The notes under the pieces: generated by a model
The model's database searches: none
What the model was told of the DNA's origin: nothing
The model's input: only the letters and a program-made list of their open reading frames with translations
In this document: piece by piece, positions 26,475 through 35,043 of the stretch
Layout: the number at the start of each line of letters is the position of its first letter
Numbering within the stretch: the stretch's first letter is position 1
Program-made: the position numbers and the translations under genes
Source: Jeotgalibacillus aurantiacus
GTDB lineage: Bacteria > Bacillota > Bacilli > Bacillales > Jeotgalibacillaceae
DNA length: 64,000 nt
NCBI RefSeq assembly: GCF_020595125.1
Contig: NZ_JACNMS010000004.1
Coordinates: 1-64,000, forward strand
Reading direction: 5' to 3'

Positions 26475-27479
26475 ATGACATTAAAATTAAGTATATTAGA
26501 CCAATCGTCCATTGCTGAGGGAAGCACAGCAGAAGAAGGGCTTAAACAGACAGTAGAATTGGCGAAAATCGCAGATGAACTTGGATTCACCCGCTTCTGG
26601 GTGTCGGAGCATCACGATGCCCCGACCCTTGCAGGATCTTCACCCGAGGTACTGATTGCGCATCTCGCTTCCAAAACAGAGCGGATCAAAGTAGGCTCTG
26701 GCGGCGTTATGCTGCCACATTACAGCTCCTATAAAGTAGCAGAGAATTTCAAAGTGCTTGAAGGGTTAACTCCCGGAAGAATTGATCTCGGAATCGGGCG
26801 GGCACCGGGTGGAATGCCGCGTGCTTCTTACGCACTTGGTGACGGTAAACCACGCGATATCAACCGTTATCCCGAGCAGATTGATGAACTTCTTCAATAT
26901 CTGCATGACGACGTGCCGGCTGATCATCCATACGGAAACATCAAAGCAACGCCTGTCACACAGACCGTTCCGGATGTATGGGTGCTCGGATCAAGTCCTT
27001 CATCGGCCCTGACCGCAGCTGAAAAAGGTCTGCCATACACGTTTGCCCTATTTATCAATGGAGAAGGCGGCCCTCTCTACACTAAACGCTATAAAGAGAG
27101 ATTTGCGCCATCAGATTATTATAAAGAGCCACAAAACACTGTAGCGGTTTTTGCGATCTGCGGAGAAACAATGGAGGATGCTGAGCGGATCGCTTCAAGT
27201 CTTGACCTTTCCATGGTTATGCTGGAACAGGGCATGCCGTCAAAAGGTACCCCAAGTCCCGAAAAGGCGATGAGCTATGAGTATACGCCTTATGAAATGA
27301 TGAGGGTGCAGGAAAATCGCAAGCGTATGATTATCGGTGATATTGACCATATCGAAAAAGAATTGTACCGCCTGTCGGAAGAGTATGGTACAGATGAGAT
27401 CATGCTGACGACGATTACGTATGATTTTGAGGATAAAGTAAATTCGTTTAAACGAATAGCGGAGCGCATGCTTAAATAA
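26475..27479 (+). CDS. LLM-class flavin-dependent oxidoreductase
   Basis: 334 residues of the bacterial luciferase-like TIM-barrel family. Seen are LSILDQSSIAEGSTAEEGL at the start, FWVSEHHDAPTLAGSSPEVLI (a typical His-rich flavin site, about residues 42-62), VGSGGVMLPHYSSYKVAENF and the LGIGRAPGGMPRA block. It most resembles the subgroup that works as a stand-alone monooxygenase with reduced flavin supplied by a separate reductase. Substrate unknown. ATG 26475 has AAGGAG 8 nt upstream, so an in-frame GTG at 26466 was rejected. Confidence 0.92.
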   Translation: MTLKLSILDQSSIAEGSTAEEGLKQTVELAKIADELGFTRFWVSEHHDAPTLAGSSPEVLIAHLASKTERIKVGSGGVMLPHYSSYKVAENFKVLEGLTPGRIDLGIGRAPGGMPRASYALGDGKPRDINRYPEQIDELLQYLHDDVPADHPYGNIKATPVTQTVPDVWVLGSSPSSALTAAEKGLPYTFALFINGEGGPLYTKRYKERFAPSDYYKEPQNTVAVFAICGETMEDAERIASSLDLSMVMLEQGMPSKGTPSPEKAMSYEYTPYEMMRVQENRKRMIIGDIDHIEKELYRLSEEYGTDEIMLTTITYDFEDKVNSFKRIAERMLK

Positions 27480-27480
27480 A

Positions 27481-27512
27481 AAATCAGGGCCTTTATGGGT
27501 CCTGGTTTTTTA
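27481..27512 (+). terminator. terminator after the LLM oxidoreductase gene
   Basis: AAATCAGGGCC pairs GGTCCTGGTTTT, followed by a T run. Confidence 0.85.
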
Positions 27513-27547
27513 ATCTTTAGGGGGATTAGAAAAGTTTTAAGAGAAGC

Positions 27548-27789
27548 GGTCCGGGACGCATCCTCCGCTTTCTTTTGTCTAGCTGCGGCGGCTAGCCCCT
27601 CGAGGTCATAAGTCAAAGCTGAACGAGGGCGAAGGTCAGCCCTCTTTTCATCTTCGCCTTATGCTTGTCGGGGCTGGACGAGCCGCCTCCGCTTTTCTAA
27701 GGCCGCGCGGTGAGCCAGCTAATGCTTCGCATTACGCTGTCTCACCTGTCGCTCCTCTGCCACAGGAGTCTGCGGATGCGTCCCGGACC
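27548..27789 (-). repeat. palindromic intergenic element, composite copy (inverted relative to 21239-21472)
   Basis: Perfect 16-bp arms GGTCCGGGACGCATCC (27548-27563) and GGATGCGTCCCGGACC (27774-27789). The inner sequence is the reverse of the 21.2-kb composite and keeps the second palindrome (GGCTAGCCCCTCGAGGTC, then GTCGGGGCTGGACGAGCC). The outer arms differ from those of the other composite although the inserts match. Confidence 0.9.
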
Positions 27790-28020
27790 TCTGGATGAAG
27801 TTGGGTATGCTTTTTATTTTTGGTTGAAAAAATAAAAGGAAACCGGGCCGAACTCATGATTATATAAAGAAAAATATCTCAAATGATAGACTTGCATGTT
27901 TCTACGGTACTGCTAATCAATTAATATAAACGCGCCATGAATTGTTAATCAATCTTTATAAAGAGGAATTTAATTAGGTTTGTTGAATAGAGGAATATGC
28001 GTTGATTGAGTATAAAAGCA
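27790..28020. other. AT-rich gap, no gene recognised
   Basis: Contains AAACCGGGCCGAACTCATGA at 27841-27860, which looks like a stranded left end of the palindromic element. The rest is AT-rich and carries no convincing ORF or hairpin. A promoter for the small ORF at 28037 should lie here but is not clear. Confidence 0.4.
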
Positions 28021-28036
28021 AATAGGAGGGGTTTAA

Positions 28037-28246
28037 CTGGACAATAAGGATAAAAGGGGTAAGAAGAAAAAAGAAGGCTGGAAACTATGGGATACTATTT
28101 TCACCTCAGGGATCCTTTCATTTTTAAATGATGCAGAAGAAGCACGTAAAGATGACCGGAAGTTTAAACAGATTCTGCTGCAGGCGTTGTTTGGTATTAT
28201 TTTTTGTTTTATTTTGTTTGCTGTTGGCTTTTGGATACTTGATTAA
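28037..28246 (+). CDS. small membrane protein with an apparent CTG start
   Basis: 69 codons read DNKDKRGKKKKEGWKLWD, then SGILSFLNDAEEARKDDRKFKQ, then a hydrophobic helix (LFGIIFCFILFAVGFWIL) and a final Asp. That gives a basic N-terminus, an amphipathic middle and one C-terminal membrane anchor. AGGAGGGG (28025-28031) lies 5 nt before CTG 28037. A stop codon (TAA) immediately precedes that CTG in frame and no ATG, GTG or TTG follows near the N-terminus. So either CTG starts translation or the gene is the remnant of a longer one. I do not recognise the family. Confidence 0.55.
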   Translation: MDNKDKRGKKKKEGWKLWDTIFTSGILSFLNDAEEARKDDRKFKQILLQALFGIIFCFILFAVGFWILD

Positions 28247-28336
28247 AAATTAGGATTTATTATAGAAAGTCGATTTAACAACTCTGCAGGGTTATTTGCC
28301 GGGGTTTTCTTAATCAGAGATATAAAATTTTAAAAA

Positions 28337-28450
28337 GGACCAGACAAACCCGGAGACTCCTGTGGCAGGAAGGGACAGGTGAGACACCAGCGTGCGAAGC
28401 ACGTGGTGGCTCACCGCCCGGCCACGGAAAGCGCAGGGTTTGTCTGGTCC
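28337..28450 (+). repeat. palindromic intergenic element
   Basis: Perfect 15-bp arms GGACCAGACAAACCC (28337-28351) and GGGTTTGTCTGGTCC (28436-28450) enclose the common core (GACTCCTGTGGCAGG, GACAGGTGAGACA, GGCTCACCGCCCGGCCACGG). The right arm runs into GGTTTTTAC, so it could end transcription of the small membrane ORF; it is convergent with mnmM. Confidence 0.92.
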
Positions 28451-28461
28451 GGTTTTTACTC

Positions 28462-29034
28462 TTATCTTTTCTCAATCGCGATAATAAAAGGCGAAGGCGT
28501 CTGGTTATTAATGAACTGATAACGCAGCACATGCGCCTCCATGCCATCAATCTGTTCGGCAAAACGCAGCAGGTAATCACGCTCCACTGCACCCTCTGGA
28601 TGACCGTGATACACAACAAGCACCATCATCCCGCCAGGCTTCATTACACGCAGGCACTGCTCCACAGCAGAAATCGTCGTGCGCGGACGTGTCACGATCG
28701 TTTCATCTCCGCCAGGAAGATAACCGAGGTTAAAGACAACCCCTGCTACTTTTCCGTGATGAACAGGAGGCAGGGTATCTTCTATCGTTTCATGTCCCTG
28801 GTTGAAAAGAAGAACGCGGTTTTTCAGCTCGTGTTCCTCGAGTTTTGTCATGGTCTCGTCAATCGCTTCTTTTTGAATATCAAAGCCGTAAACCCGGCCG
28901 TGTTCCCCGACTAATCTTGCTAAAAACAGTGTGTCGTTGCCGTTTCCAACCGTTGCGTCAATGACGACCTCACCGGGAGAGACCGCTCTCTCCAGCAGTT
29001 GTCTTGTATACGGCAGAATACGATCCAGTTTCAT
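28462..29034 (-). CDS. mnmM: tRNA 5-aminomethyl-2-thiouridine methyltransferase MnmM (YtqB)
   Basis: 190-residue class I SAM-dependent methyltransferase. Motif I is DATVGNGNDTLFLA (about residues 25-38), followed by VYGFDIQKEAI, FNLGYLPGGDE (motif IV region) and VVYHGHPEGAVERD. This is the YtqB family; established work names it MnmM, which methylates nm5s2U34 to mnm5s2U34 in tRNA. The start shares a TAATG with the ytqA stop, so the two are co-translated, which supports a joint role in wobble-uridine modification. Confidence 0.92.
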   Translation of the reverse strand: MKLDRILPYTRQLLERAVSPGEVVIDATVGNGNDTLFLARLVGEHGRVYGFDIQKEAIDETMTKLEEHELKNRVLLFNQGHETIEDTLPPVHHGKVAGVVFNLGYLPGGDETIVTRPRTTISAVEQCLRVMKPGGMMVLVVYHGHPEGAVERDYLLRFAEQIDGMEAHVLRYQFINNQTPSPFIIAIEKR

Positions 29035-29993
29035 TACAATTGCACCTCACTATGATAACGGCTGCCCTGACAGGATTCCCGTTTGATCAGTTCACGGTCA
29101 ATATCCGTGAGTACTTCCCATTTGTTCACGCTCCACATTGGTCCAACCATAAGATCGATCGGTCCGTCACCGGTAATACGGTGGATGATCATCTCCGGAG
29201 GAAGAATTTCGAGCTGATCGCAGACGAGTTGAACATACTCCTCCTGTGTTAAAAACTCAAGATGGCCTTTTTCATACTGTTTAACCATCGGTGTTCCTTT
29301 TAGCAGGTGAAGCAGATGGATTTTGATTCCCTGTACATCAAGGTTGGCCACAGCTTTTGCTGTTTCCATCATCATGTCCCGGTCTTCACCCGGCAGGCCG
29401 TTAATGATGTGTGAGCATACACGGATGCCGCGGTCGCGCAGCTTCTTTACTCCCTCTTTGTAGCATTCGAAATCATGGGCTCTGTTGATCAGGTCAGCGG
29501 TTGATTCGTGAACTGTCTGTAACCCGAGCTCTACCCATAGATAGGTGCGCTCGTTCAGCTCAGCCAGATAATCAACGACATCATCAGGCAGGCAGTCCGG
29601 GCGTGTAGCGATCGACAGTCCGACCACATCTTCAAAGCCGAGCACTGTTTCATATTTTTCACGCAGAACCTCAACAGGCGCATGCGTATTCGTAAATGCC
29701 TGGAAGTAGGCCATGTATTTACCTTCCTTCCATTTACGATGCATCCGGGTTTTGACGTCATTGAACTGCTTTTCAAGCGGATCCACACGGTTTCCCGCGA
29801 AATCCCCGGACCCTGCGGCGCTGCAGAATGTACAGCCCCCGTGTGCAACAGTGCCGTCACGGTTCGGGCAGTCGAAGCCGCCATCGAGTGCGACTTTAAA
29901 TACTTTATGTCCAAAATGGTTACGTAAGTGATAATTCCATGTATGGTAGCGTTTATTATCCGCTGCGTACTGGAATGGATTGTTGATTGTCAA
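29034..29993 (-). CDS. ytqA: TIGR01212-type radical SAM protein YtqA
   Basis: 319 residues. The [4Fe-4S] cysteines are C42, C54 and C57 (DCPNRDGTVAHGGCTFC), the C-x11-C-x2-C spacing of the YhcC/YtqA group rather than the usual CxxxCxxC. Later blocks are SIATRPDCLPDD, ELGLQTVHEST and IINGLPGEDRDMM. It precedes mnmM in the same operon and probably acts in the same wobble-uridine pathway; that link is from context and recent literature on ytqA/ytqB. Confidence 0.93.
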   Translation of the reverse strand: MTINNPFQYAADNKRYHTWNYHLRNHFGHKVFKVALDGGFDCPNRDGTVAHGGCTFCSAAGSGDFAGNRVDPLEKQFNDVKTRMHRKWKEGKYMAYFQAFTNTHAPVEVLREKYETVLGFEDVVGLSIATRPDCLPDDVVDYLAELNERTYLWVELGLQTVHESTADLINRAHDFECYKEGVKKLRDRGIRVCSHIINGLPGEDRDMMMETAKAVANLDVQGIKIHLLHLLKGTPMVKQYEKGHLEFLTQEEYVQLVCDQLEILPPEMIIHRITGDGPIDLMVGPMWSVNKWEVLTDIDRELIKRESCQGSRYHSEVQL

Positions 29994-30189
29994 AAGGGTG
30001 AACCTCCTTATGTTAAAACAGCTGTTCTGTCTCCTGTTCGAATTCTATCATGAGACACAATATTGAACCAGCCGAAAGAGACTGTTTTATAGGAAAAGGT
30101 TATCTTGTCACAGGGACGATTGTCCGGTAAAATGATTTGGTGCCCGAAATAAATACACATACAGTGAAATAGGGAAATGAGGGAGTACA

Positions 30190-31374
30190 GTGCCGCGATC
30201 TTTATGGTTTTTAGTCATTGGTATGATGATTAATGTGACCGGGGCTTCTTTTTTATGGCCGCTTAATACGATTTACATAAGCGGAGAGCTTGGGAAATCG
30301 CTCACAACGGCAGGTCTTGTCCTGATGGCAAATGCCGGTGCGAGTGTGCTTGGAAATCTTCTTGGCGGTGTACTTTTCGATAAAATCGGCGGTTACCGCT
30401 CGATCATGTCGGGAATCGTGATTACACTCGCAGCAGTAGCAGGTCTGACGGTGTGGCACGGATGGCCGCATTATGTCTTCTTTATGGTCATCATCGGCTT
30501 TGGATCCGGAATTGTGTTTCCATCCATGTATGCCATGGCCGGTTCTGTCTGGCCGGAAGGTGGAAGAAGAGCGTTTAATGCCATTTACCTTGCAACCAAT
30601 GTCGGGGTGGCAACAGGCGCTGCGCTTGGTGGATTTGTTGCGTCATTTTCATTCGAATATATTTTTATCGCAAATTTGATCATGTATATTGTGTTCTTTT
30701 TCATTGCGCTTTTAACCTATAAAAACATAGAGCTTCAGCCGAATATCCAGACGAATGTTTTGCAGGAAAGAGGAAAGATTAAAAGTAAAGCTGCATTTAA
30801 CGCGCTGCTCATTTTATGTGGAGGATATCTGCTGTGCTGGGTAGGCTACGTTCAATGGCAAAGCACCATCGCTGATTATACGCAGCAGATTAATATCCCG
30901 CTTGAACAGTACAGCCTGCTCTGGACGGTTAATGGACTGTTAATCGTTGCCGGGCAGCCGTTGATCAAACCGATTGTAAAACGCTTTGAGCATAATCTGA
31001 AAATCCAGATGACAATTGGCACCGTGATTTTTATGTTTTCATTCGGAATCACGGCCTATGCAGGAGACTTTATGGGCTTTTTAGCAGCGATGATCGTCTT
31101 AACGATCGGTGAGATGCTGATCTGGCCGGCGGTTCCGACGATTGCAAGCCGCCTTGCGCCGAAGGGAAGAGAAGGCTTTTATCAGGGGATCGTCAACAGT
31201 ACGGCAACTGGAGGCCGCATGATCGGCCCGTTGCTCGGCGGAATCATGGTCGATCTGTACGGAATGCCGGCCCTGTTTATGTTGTTAATTGTGCTTCTCG
31301 TATTTTCGATTGGTTTGACGCTTTTATACGATCGTCCTTTAAGAGCGGAGGAGCCGGTTGCATCCGTTTCATAA
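30190..31374 (+). CDS. yttB: MFS transporter YttB
   Basis: 394 residues with about twelve hydrophobic segments. The MFS signature loop between helices 2 and 3 reads GGVLFDKIGGYR (about residues 59-70). B. subtilis has yttB at the same place, just before leuS. The substrate is unknown; drug-efflux-like members are common in this branch. The GTG start at 30190 has GAGGGAG upstream. It is divergent from ytqA and is followed by the leuS leader. Confidence 0.9.
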   Translation: MPRSLWFLVIGMMINVTGASFLWPLNTIYISGELGKSLTTAGLVLMANAGASVLGNLLGGVLFDKIGGYRSIMSGIVITLAAVAGLTVWHGWPHYVFFMVIIGFGSGIVFPSMYAMAGSVWPEGGRRAFNAIYLATNVGVATGAALGGFVASFSFEYIFIANLIMYIVFFFIALLTYKNIELQPNIQTNVLQERGKIKSKAAFNALLILCGGYLLCWVGYVQWQSTIADYTQQINIPLEQYSLLWTVNGLLIVAGQPLIKPIVKRFEHNLKIQMTIGTVIFMFSFGITAYAGDFMGFLAAMIVLTIGEMLIWPAVPTIASRLAPKGREGFYQGIVNSTATGGRMIGPLLGGIMVDLYGMPALFMLLIVLLVFSIGLTLLYDRPLRAEEPVASVS

Positions 31375-31379
31375 AAGAC

Positions 31380-31408
31380 TTGCAAGCCTATACACATTTG
31401 CATACAAT
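31380..31408 (+). promoter_or_regulatory. promoter of the leuS T-box transcript
   Basis: TTGCAA (31380-31385), a 17-nt spacer and TACAAT (31403-31408) lie about 20 nt before stem I of the T-box leader. Confidence 0.65.
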
Positions 31409-31424
31409 AAGGAAATAGATTGAA

Positions 31425-31655
31425 TAAGTTGACGCTGAGAAGGATTAGTAGCAGGATAGCGGCTGAATGTAGAGAATCTGCGGTTGGTGAAAGCAGATCG
31501 GCAGCACTGTGAACTCACCTTTGAGTCGATGATGTGAAAGTCATTAGCATCATCCGTTTTCCGCGATAAGGATTGAGCGCGTGTACACGAATTTGGGTGG
31601 TACCGCGGGAGTGTTAATTACCTCCCGTCCCATATATGGGGCGGGAGTTTTTTGT
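31425..31655 (+). promoter_or_regulatory. T-box leader of leuS (Leu specifier CTC)
   Basis: A leader with the stem I AG-rich start, a specifier bulge GAACTCACC giving CTC (31514-31516, Leu), and the T-box sequence TGGGTGGTACCGCGG (31594-31608). The TGGT there pairs the 3' end of uncharged tRNA-Leu (discriminator A). The terminator CTCCCGTCCC...GGGGCGGGAG with a T run is at 31622-31654. Uncharged tRNA-Leu should switch to the antiterminator and raise LeuS synthesis. Confidence 0.97.
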
Positions 31656-31692
31656 TTATTTTAGGTAAATTTTTACATTAGGAGGAACCGAC

Positions 31693-34104
31693 ATGAGCTT
31701 TGATCATCAGTCGATCGAAAAGAAATGGCAGCAACACTGGCTAAACGAAAAAACATTTAAAACAAAAGAAGATCTTTCCCAAAAGAAATTCTATGCACTG
31801 GATATGTTCCCTTATCCATCCGGAGCGGGTCTGCACGTTGGACACCCTGAAGGTTATACAGCAACAGATATCCTTTCCCGTTACAAGCGTATGCAGGGCT
31901 ATAACGTTCTTCACCCAATGGGCTGGGATGCGTTTGGTCTTCCTGCTGAGCAGTATGCGCTCGACACAGGAAATGATCCGGCTGACTTTACAAAGAAAAA
32001 TATCGATACATTCCGCCGTCAGATTCAGGAGCTTGGTTTCTCTTATGACTGGGATCGTGAAATCAGCACGACGGATCCTGAGTACTACAAATGGACACAG
32101 TGGATCTTCCTGAAGCTTTATGAAAAAGGACTTGCTTATGTGGATGAGGTAGCGGTGAACTGGTGCCCGGCACTTGGAACCGTCCTTGCAAATGAAGAAA
32201 TCATTGACGGTAAAAGTGAACGTGGGGGACACCCGGTTGAGCGCCGTCCGATGAAGCAGTGGGTGCTGAAGATTACAGCTTACGCGGACCGCCTGATTGA
32301 TGATCTGGATGATCTGGACTGGCCTGAAAGCATTAAGGACATGCAGCGCAACTGGGTTGGACGTTCTGAAGGAGCGGAAATCAACTTCCAGATTGACGGA
32401 ACGAATGAAACGTTCGATGTGTTTACAACACGTCCGGATACCCTGTTTGGCGCAACGTATGCAGTCCTCGCACCGGAGCATCCGCTTGTAGCGAAAATCA
32501 CAACAGATGACCAGAAGACTGCAGTTGATGCTTACATTGACACGATCAAATCTAAAAGTGACCTTGAAAGAACGGACCTTGCGAAGGATAAATCAGGGGT
32601 GTTCACAGGCGCATATGCAATTAATCCGGTTAATGACGAAAAAATGCCGATCTGGATTGCTGATTACGTTCTGATGAGCTACGGAAGCGGTGCGATTATG
32701 GCCGTGCCTGCGCATGATGAGCGTGATTACGAATTCGCGAAAAAATTCGAGCTGCCAATTAAAGAGGTTGTAGAAGGCGGAGACATTTCAACAGAAGCCT
32801 ATACAGGTGAAGGTAAACACGTGAACTCCGGCTTCCTTGATGGACTTGGCAAAGATGAAGCGATCTCAAAAGCGATTGAATGGCTTGAAGAAAAGCAGCT
32901 TGGTACGAAGAAAATCACGTATCGTCTGCGTGACTGGCTGTTCAGCCGTCAGCGTTATTGGGGAGAGCCGATTCCAATCATTCATTGGGAAGACGGTACA
33001 ACAACAGGCGTACCGGAGTCAGAGCTGCCGCTTGAGCTTCCAAAGACAACAAATATCAAACCTTCAGGCACAGGCGAATCGCCACTTGCGAATATTGATG
33101 AGTGGGTAAACGTGACTCATCCTGAAACAGGCATGAAGGGACGCCGCGAAACGAATACAATGCCACAATGGGCGGGCAGCTGCTGGTATTACCTGCGCTA
33201 TATTGATCCTGATAATACAGATGCACTGGCGGATCCGGAAAAGATCAAGCACTGGCTTCCGGTAGATATTTATATCGGTGGAGCCGAGCATGCCGTTCTT
33301 CACCTGCTTTATGCACGTTTCTGGCACAAGGTGCTTTATGATATTGGGGTTGTCCCAACAAAAGAGCCGTTCCAGAAGCTGTTTAACCAGGGGATGATTC
33401 TTGGTGAAAACAATGAAAAGATGAGTAAATCAAAAGGCAATGTCGTCAATCCGGACGAAATTATCCGTTCGCACGGTGCCGATACACTGCGCGTCTATGA
33501 AATGTTCATGGGTCCACTTGAAGCATCCGTTGCCTGGTCTGAAAACGGTCTTGATGGAGCACGCCGATTCCTTGACCGCGTATGGCGCCTGCTGGTTACT
33601 GAAAACGGAGAGCTCTCCGCTAAAGTAACCAACGCACCTAACGCTGATCTTGAAAAAGTGTACCACCAGACAGTGAAAAAGGTGACAGAGGATATCGAAG
33701 GCATCCGCTTTAACACAGCGATCTCTCAGCTGATGGTATTTGTCAATGATGCATATAAAGCGGATACGATCCCTGCTGAGTATGTAAAAGGGTTCGTACA
33801 GATGTTGTCGCCATTTGCGCCTCACCTTGCTGAAGAGCTTTGGGAAAAGGTTGGATCAGGTGAGCTGAGCTACGCTGCATGGCCAACATTTGACGAATCA
33901 AAGCTTGTGGATAACGAGGTTGAGATTGTCGTACAAATTAATGGTAAGCTGAAGCAGAAGATGATGATCGCCCGCGACGCATCACGTGAAGACATGGAAA
34001 AGATTGCGCTTGAAGAAGAAGCGATCAAAGCAGCTGTTGAAGGCAAAACGATTCGCAAAGTCATTGCCGTGCCAGGCAAGCTTGTGAATATTGTGGCGAA
34101 TTGA
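31693..34104 (+). CDS. leuS: leucyl-tRNA synthetase
   Basis: 803 residues, class I aminoacyl-tRNA synthetase that charges tRNA-Leu. The HIGH-type motif is in [20 protein letters not shown] (about residues 38-57). The CP1 editing domain includes [12 protein letters not shown], and [13 protein letters not shown] (KMSKS, about 577) is intact. The leucine-specific insertion precedes KMSKS ([19 protein letters not shown]). SD TAGGAGGAA. Controlled by the T-box leader; monocistronic. Confidence 0.98.
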   Translation: MSFDHQSIEKKWQQHWLNEKTFKTKEDLSQKKFYALDMFPYPSGAGLHVGHPEGYTATDILSRYKRMQGYNVLHPMGWDAFGLPAEQYALDTGNDPADFTKKNIDTFRRQIQELGFSYDWDREISTTDPEYYKWTQWIFLKLYEKGLAYVDEVAVNWCPALGTVLANEEIIDGKSERGGHPVERRPMKQWVLKITAYADRLIDDLDDLDWPESIKDMQRNWVGRSEGAEINFQIDGTNETFDVFTTRPDTLFGATYAVLAPEHPLVAKITTDDQKTAVDAYIDTIKSKSDLERTDLAKDKSGVFTGAYAINPVNDEKMPIWIADYVLMSYGSGAIMAVPAHDERDYEFAKKFELPIKEVVEGGDISTEAYTGEGKHVNSGFLDGLGKDEAISKAIEWLEEKQLGTKKITYRLRDWLFSRQRYWGEPIPIIHWEDGTTTGVPESELPLELPKTTNIKPSGTGESPLANIDEWVNVTHPETGMKGRRETNTMPQWAGSCWYYLRYIDPDNTDALADPEKIKHWLPVDIYIGGAEHAVLHLLYARFWHKVLYDIGVVPTKEPFQKLFNQGMILGENNEKMSKSKGNVVNPDEIIRSHGADTLRVYEMFMGPLEASVAWSENGLDGARRFLDRVWRLLVTENGELSAKVTNAPNADLEKVYHQTVKKVTEDIEGIRFNTAISQLMVFVNDAYKADTIPAEYVKGFVQMLSPFAPHLAEELWEKVGSGELSYAAWPTFDESKLVDNEVEIVVQINGKLKQKMMIARDASREDMEKIALEEEAIKAAVEGKTIRKVIAVPGKLVNIVAN

Positions 34105-34113
34105 TTTAATAAA

Positions 34114-34218
34114 CCGGGCCGGGTCGCACCCTTCGCTTTCCACGGCCGCGCGGTGAGCCCATTGTGCTTCGCACATCTGTTTTTCCGCCATAAGAATCTT
34201 TCGGGTGAATTGAGCCCT
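34114..34218 (-). repeat. decayed palindromic intergenic element
   Basis: Starts 10 nt after the leuS stop. The left part (GGGCCGGGTCGCACCCTTCG, CACGGCCGCGCGGTGAGCC) fits the reverse-orientation family; the right part (CCGCCATAAGAATC, CGGGTGAATTGAGCCC) has drifted and lost internal bases. Arms pair only partly. Confidence 0.75.
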
Positions 34219-34389
34219 TTCTATATGAATCATTTCCTAATCATGATAGGAAAAGAAATTTTGAAAAATATATTTGCAGCAATTTTTCAGTTTGCTCGAT
34301 TTCGGAAGAGGGAAGTTGCGGTTATGTTTTTCCTTTGGTCCTTTTTTGATATAATGAAAAAAGTTCAATGATAGAAAGGGTGCTGGATC

Positions 34390-34704
34390 ATGTCAGAATT
34401 GAAAACATTAACAGCAAAAGAAGTTCAGGAAAAGCTTGAAGCGGGAGAGTCCCTTCACCTGATTGATGTGCGTGAGGATGATGAGGTTGCGGAAGGAATG
34501 ATTCCTCAGGCAACACATATTCCGATGGGAGATATCTCGATGCATCTGGATGAGCTGGATACTGAAACAGAATATGTTCTCATTTGCCGCTCAGGCAGAC
34601 GCAGTGAAAATGTAGGCTGGTTCCTGCATGACCACGGCTACAAAGTCGTCAATATGACAGGCGGCATGCTTGAATATCAGGGCGAAACGAAGCCGAAAGC
34701 GTAA
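34390..34704 (+). CDS. ytwF: rhodanese-like domain protein
   Basis: 104 residues, one rhodanese domain. The active-site loop is CRSGRRS, with the persulfide Cys at about residue 66; the N-terminal LHLIDVREDDEVAEGMIPQA block is typical. It may carry sulfane sulfur for tRNA or cofactor thiolation; the acceptor is not known. It lies downstream of leuS as ytwF does in B. subtilis. Own SD (AGAAAGGGTG) and terminator. Confidence 0.92.
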   Translation: MSELKTLTAKEVQEKLEAGESLHLIDVREDDEVAEGMIPQATHIPMGDISMHLDELDTETEYVLICRSGRRSENVGWFLHDHGYKVVNMTGGMLEYQGETKPKA

Positions 34705-34707
34705 TTT

Positions 34708-34744
34708 AAAAAGCCGGATTCCTTACGAAGGAGTCCGGTTTTTC
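34708..34744 (+). terminator. terminator after ytwF
   Basis: AAAAGCCGGATTCC pairs GGAGTCCGGTTTTT around a short loop. Confidence 0.9.
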
Positions 34745-34747
34745 TGT

Positions 34748-34912
34748 TTGTAAAAAGCATCAAGTGCACCCGGTCTGCGCCGGGGTTTTGGGATAGAGTG
34801 GTTAAATAAGGAGGGAGAGTGGTCAAATAACCTGAAAGAGTGGTTGAATCACGCAAAAGAGTGGTTAAATAACCTAGAAAAGTGGTCGAATCATCACGAA
34901 AAGTGGTCAAAT
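34748..34912. repeat. direct repeat, left copy (brackets the NERD gene); includes a 21-nt-period tract
   Basis: About 165 bp nearly identical to 36183-36348. It begins TTGTAAAAAGCATCAAGTG, has the small hairpin CCCGGTCTGCGCCGGGG, then units GAGTGGTYRAATNACC starting at 34796, 34817, 34838, 34859, 34880 and 34901, exactly every 21 nt. Confidence 0.85.
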
Positions 34913-35043
34913 AACCAGACGAAATATTTTAAACTCACTAAATAAAGTTCGAAAGCAATGGATATAATTTGGATTCAGTCATTAGTTTAGATATATTTCC
35001 AAATGCAGATGTGATATTCTTACAAAAAAGGAGGAATCAAAAA

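Noticed and set aside
31741-32481. 246-codon minus-strand ORF opposite leuS
   Set aside because: Antisense shadow of a clear leuS gene; the product has no recognisable domain and no ribosome site.
34153-34371. 72-codon ORF between leuS and ytwF
   Set aside because: It starts inside a decayed repeat element, has no ribosome site, and runs into the ytwF promoter region.
34677-34910. Minus-strand ORF of 77 codons with 7-residue repeats (TTLSGYL type), and its sister at 36134-36346
   Set aside because: The repeats are the 21-nt DNA period read in frame. There is no ribosome site, the ends run through a terminator, and units vary more than a coding repeat would.
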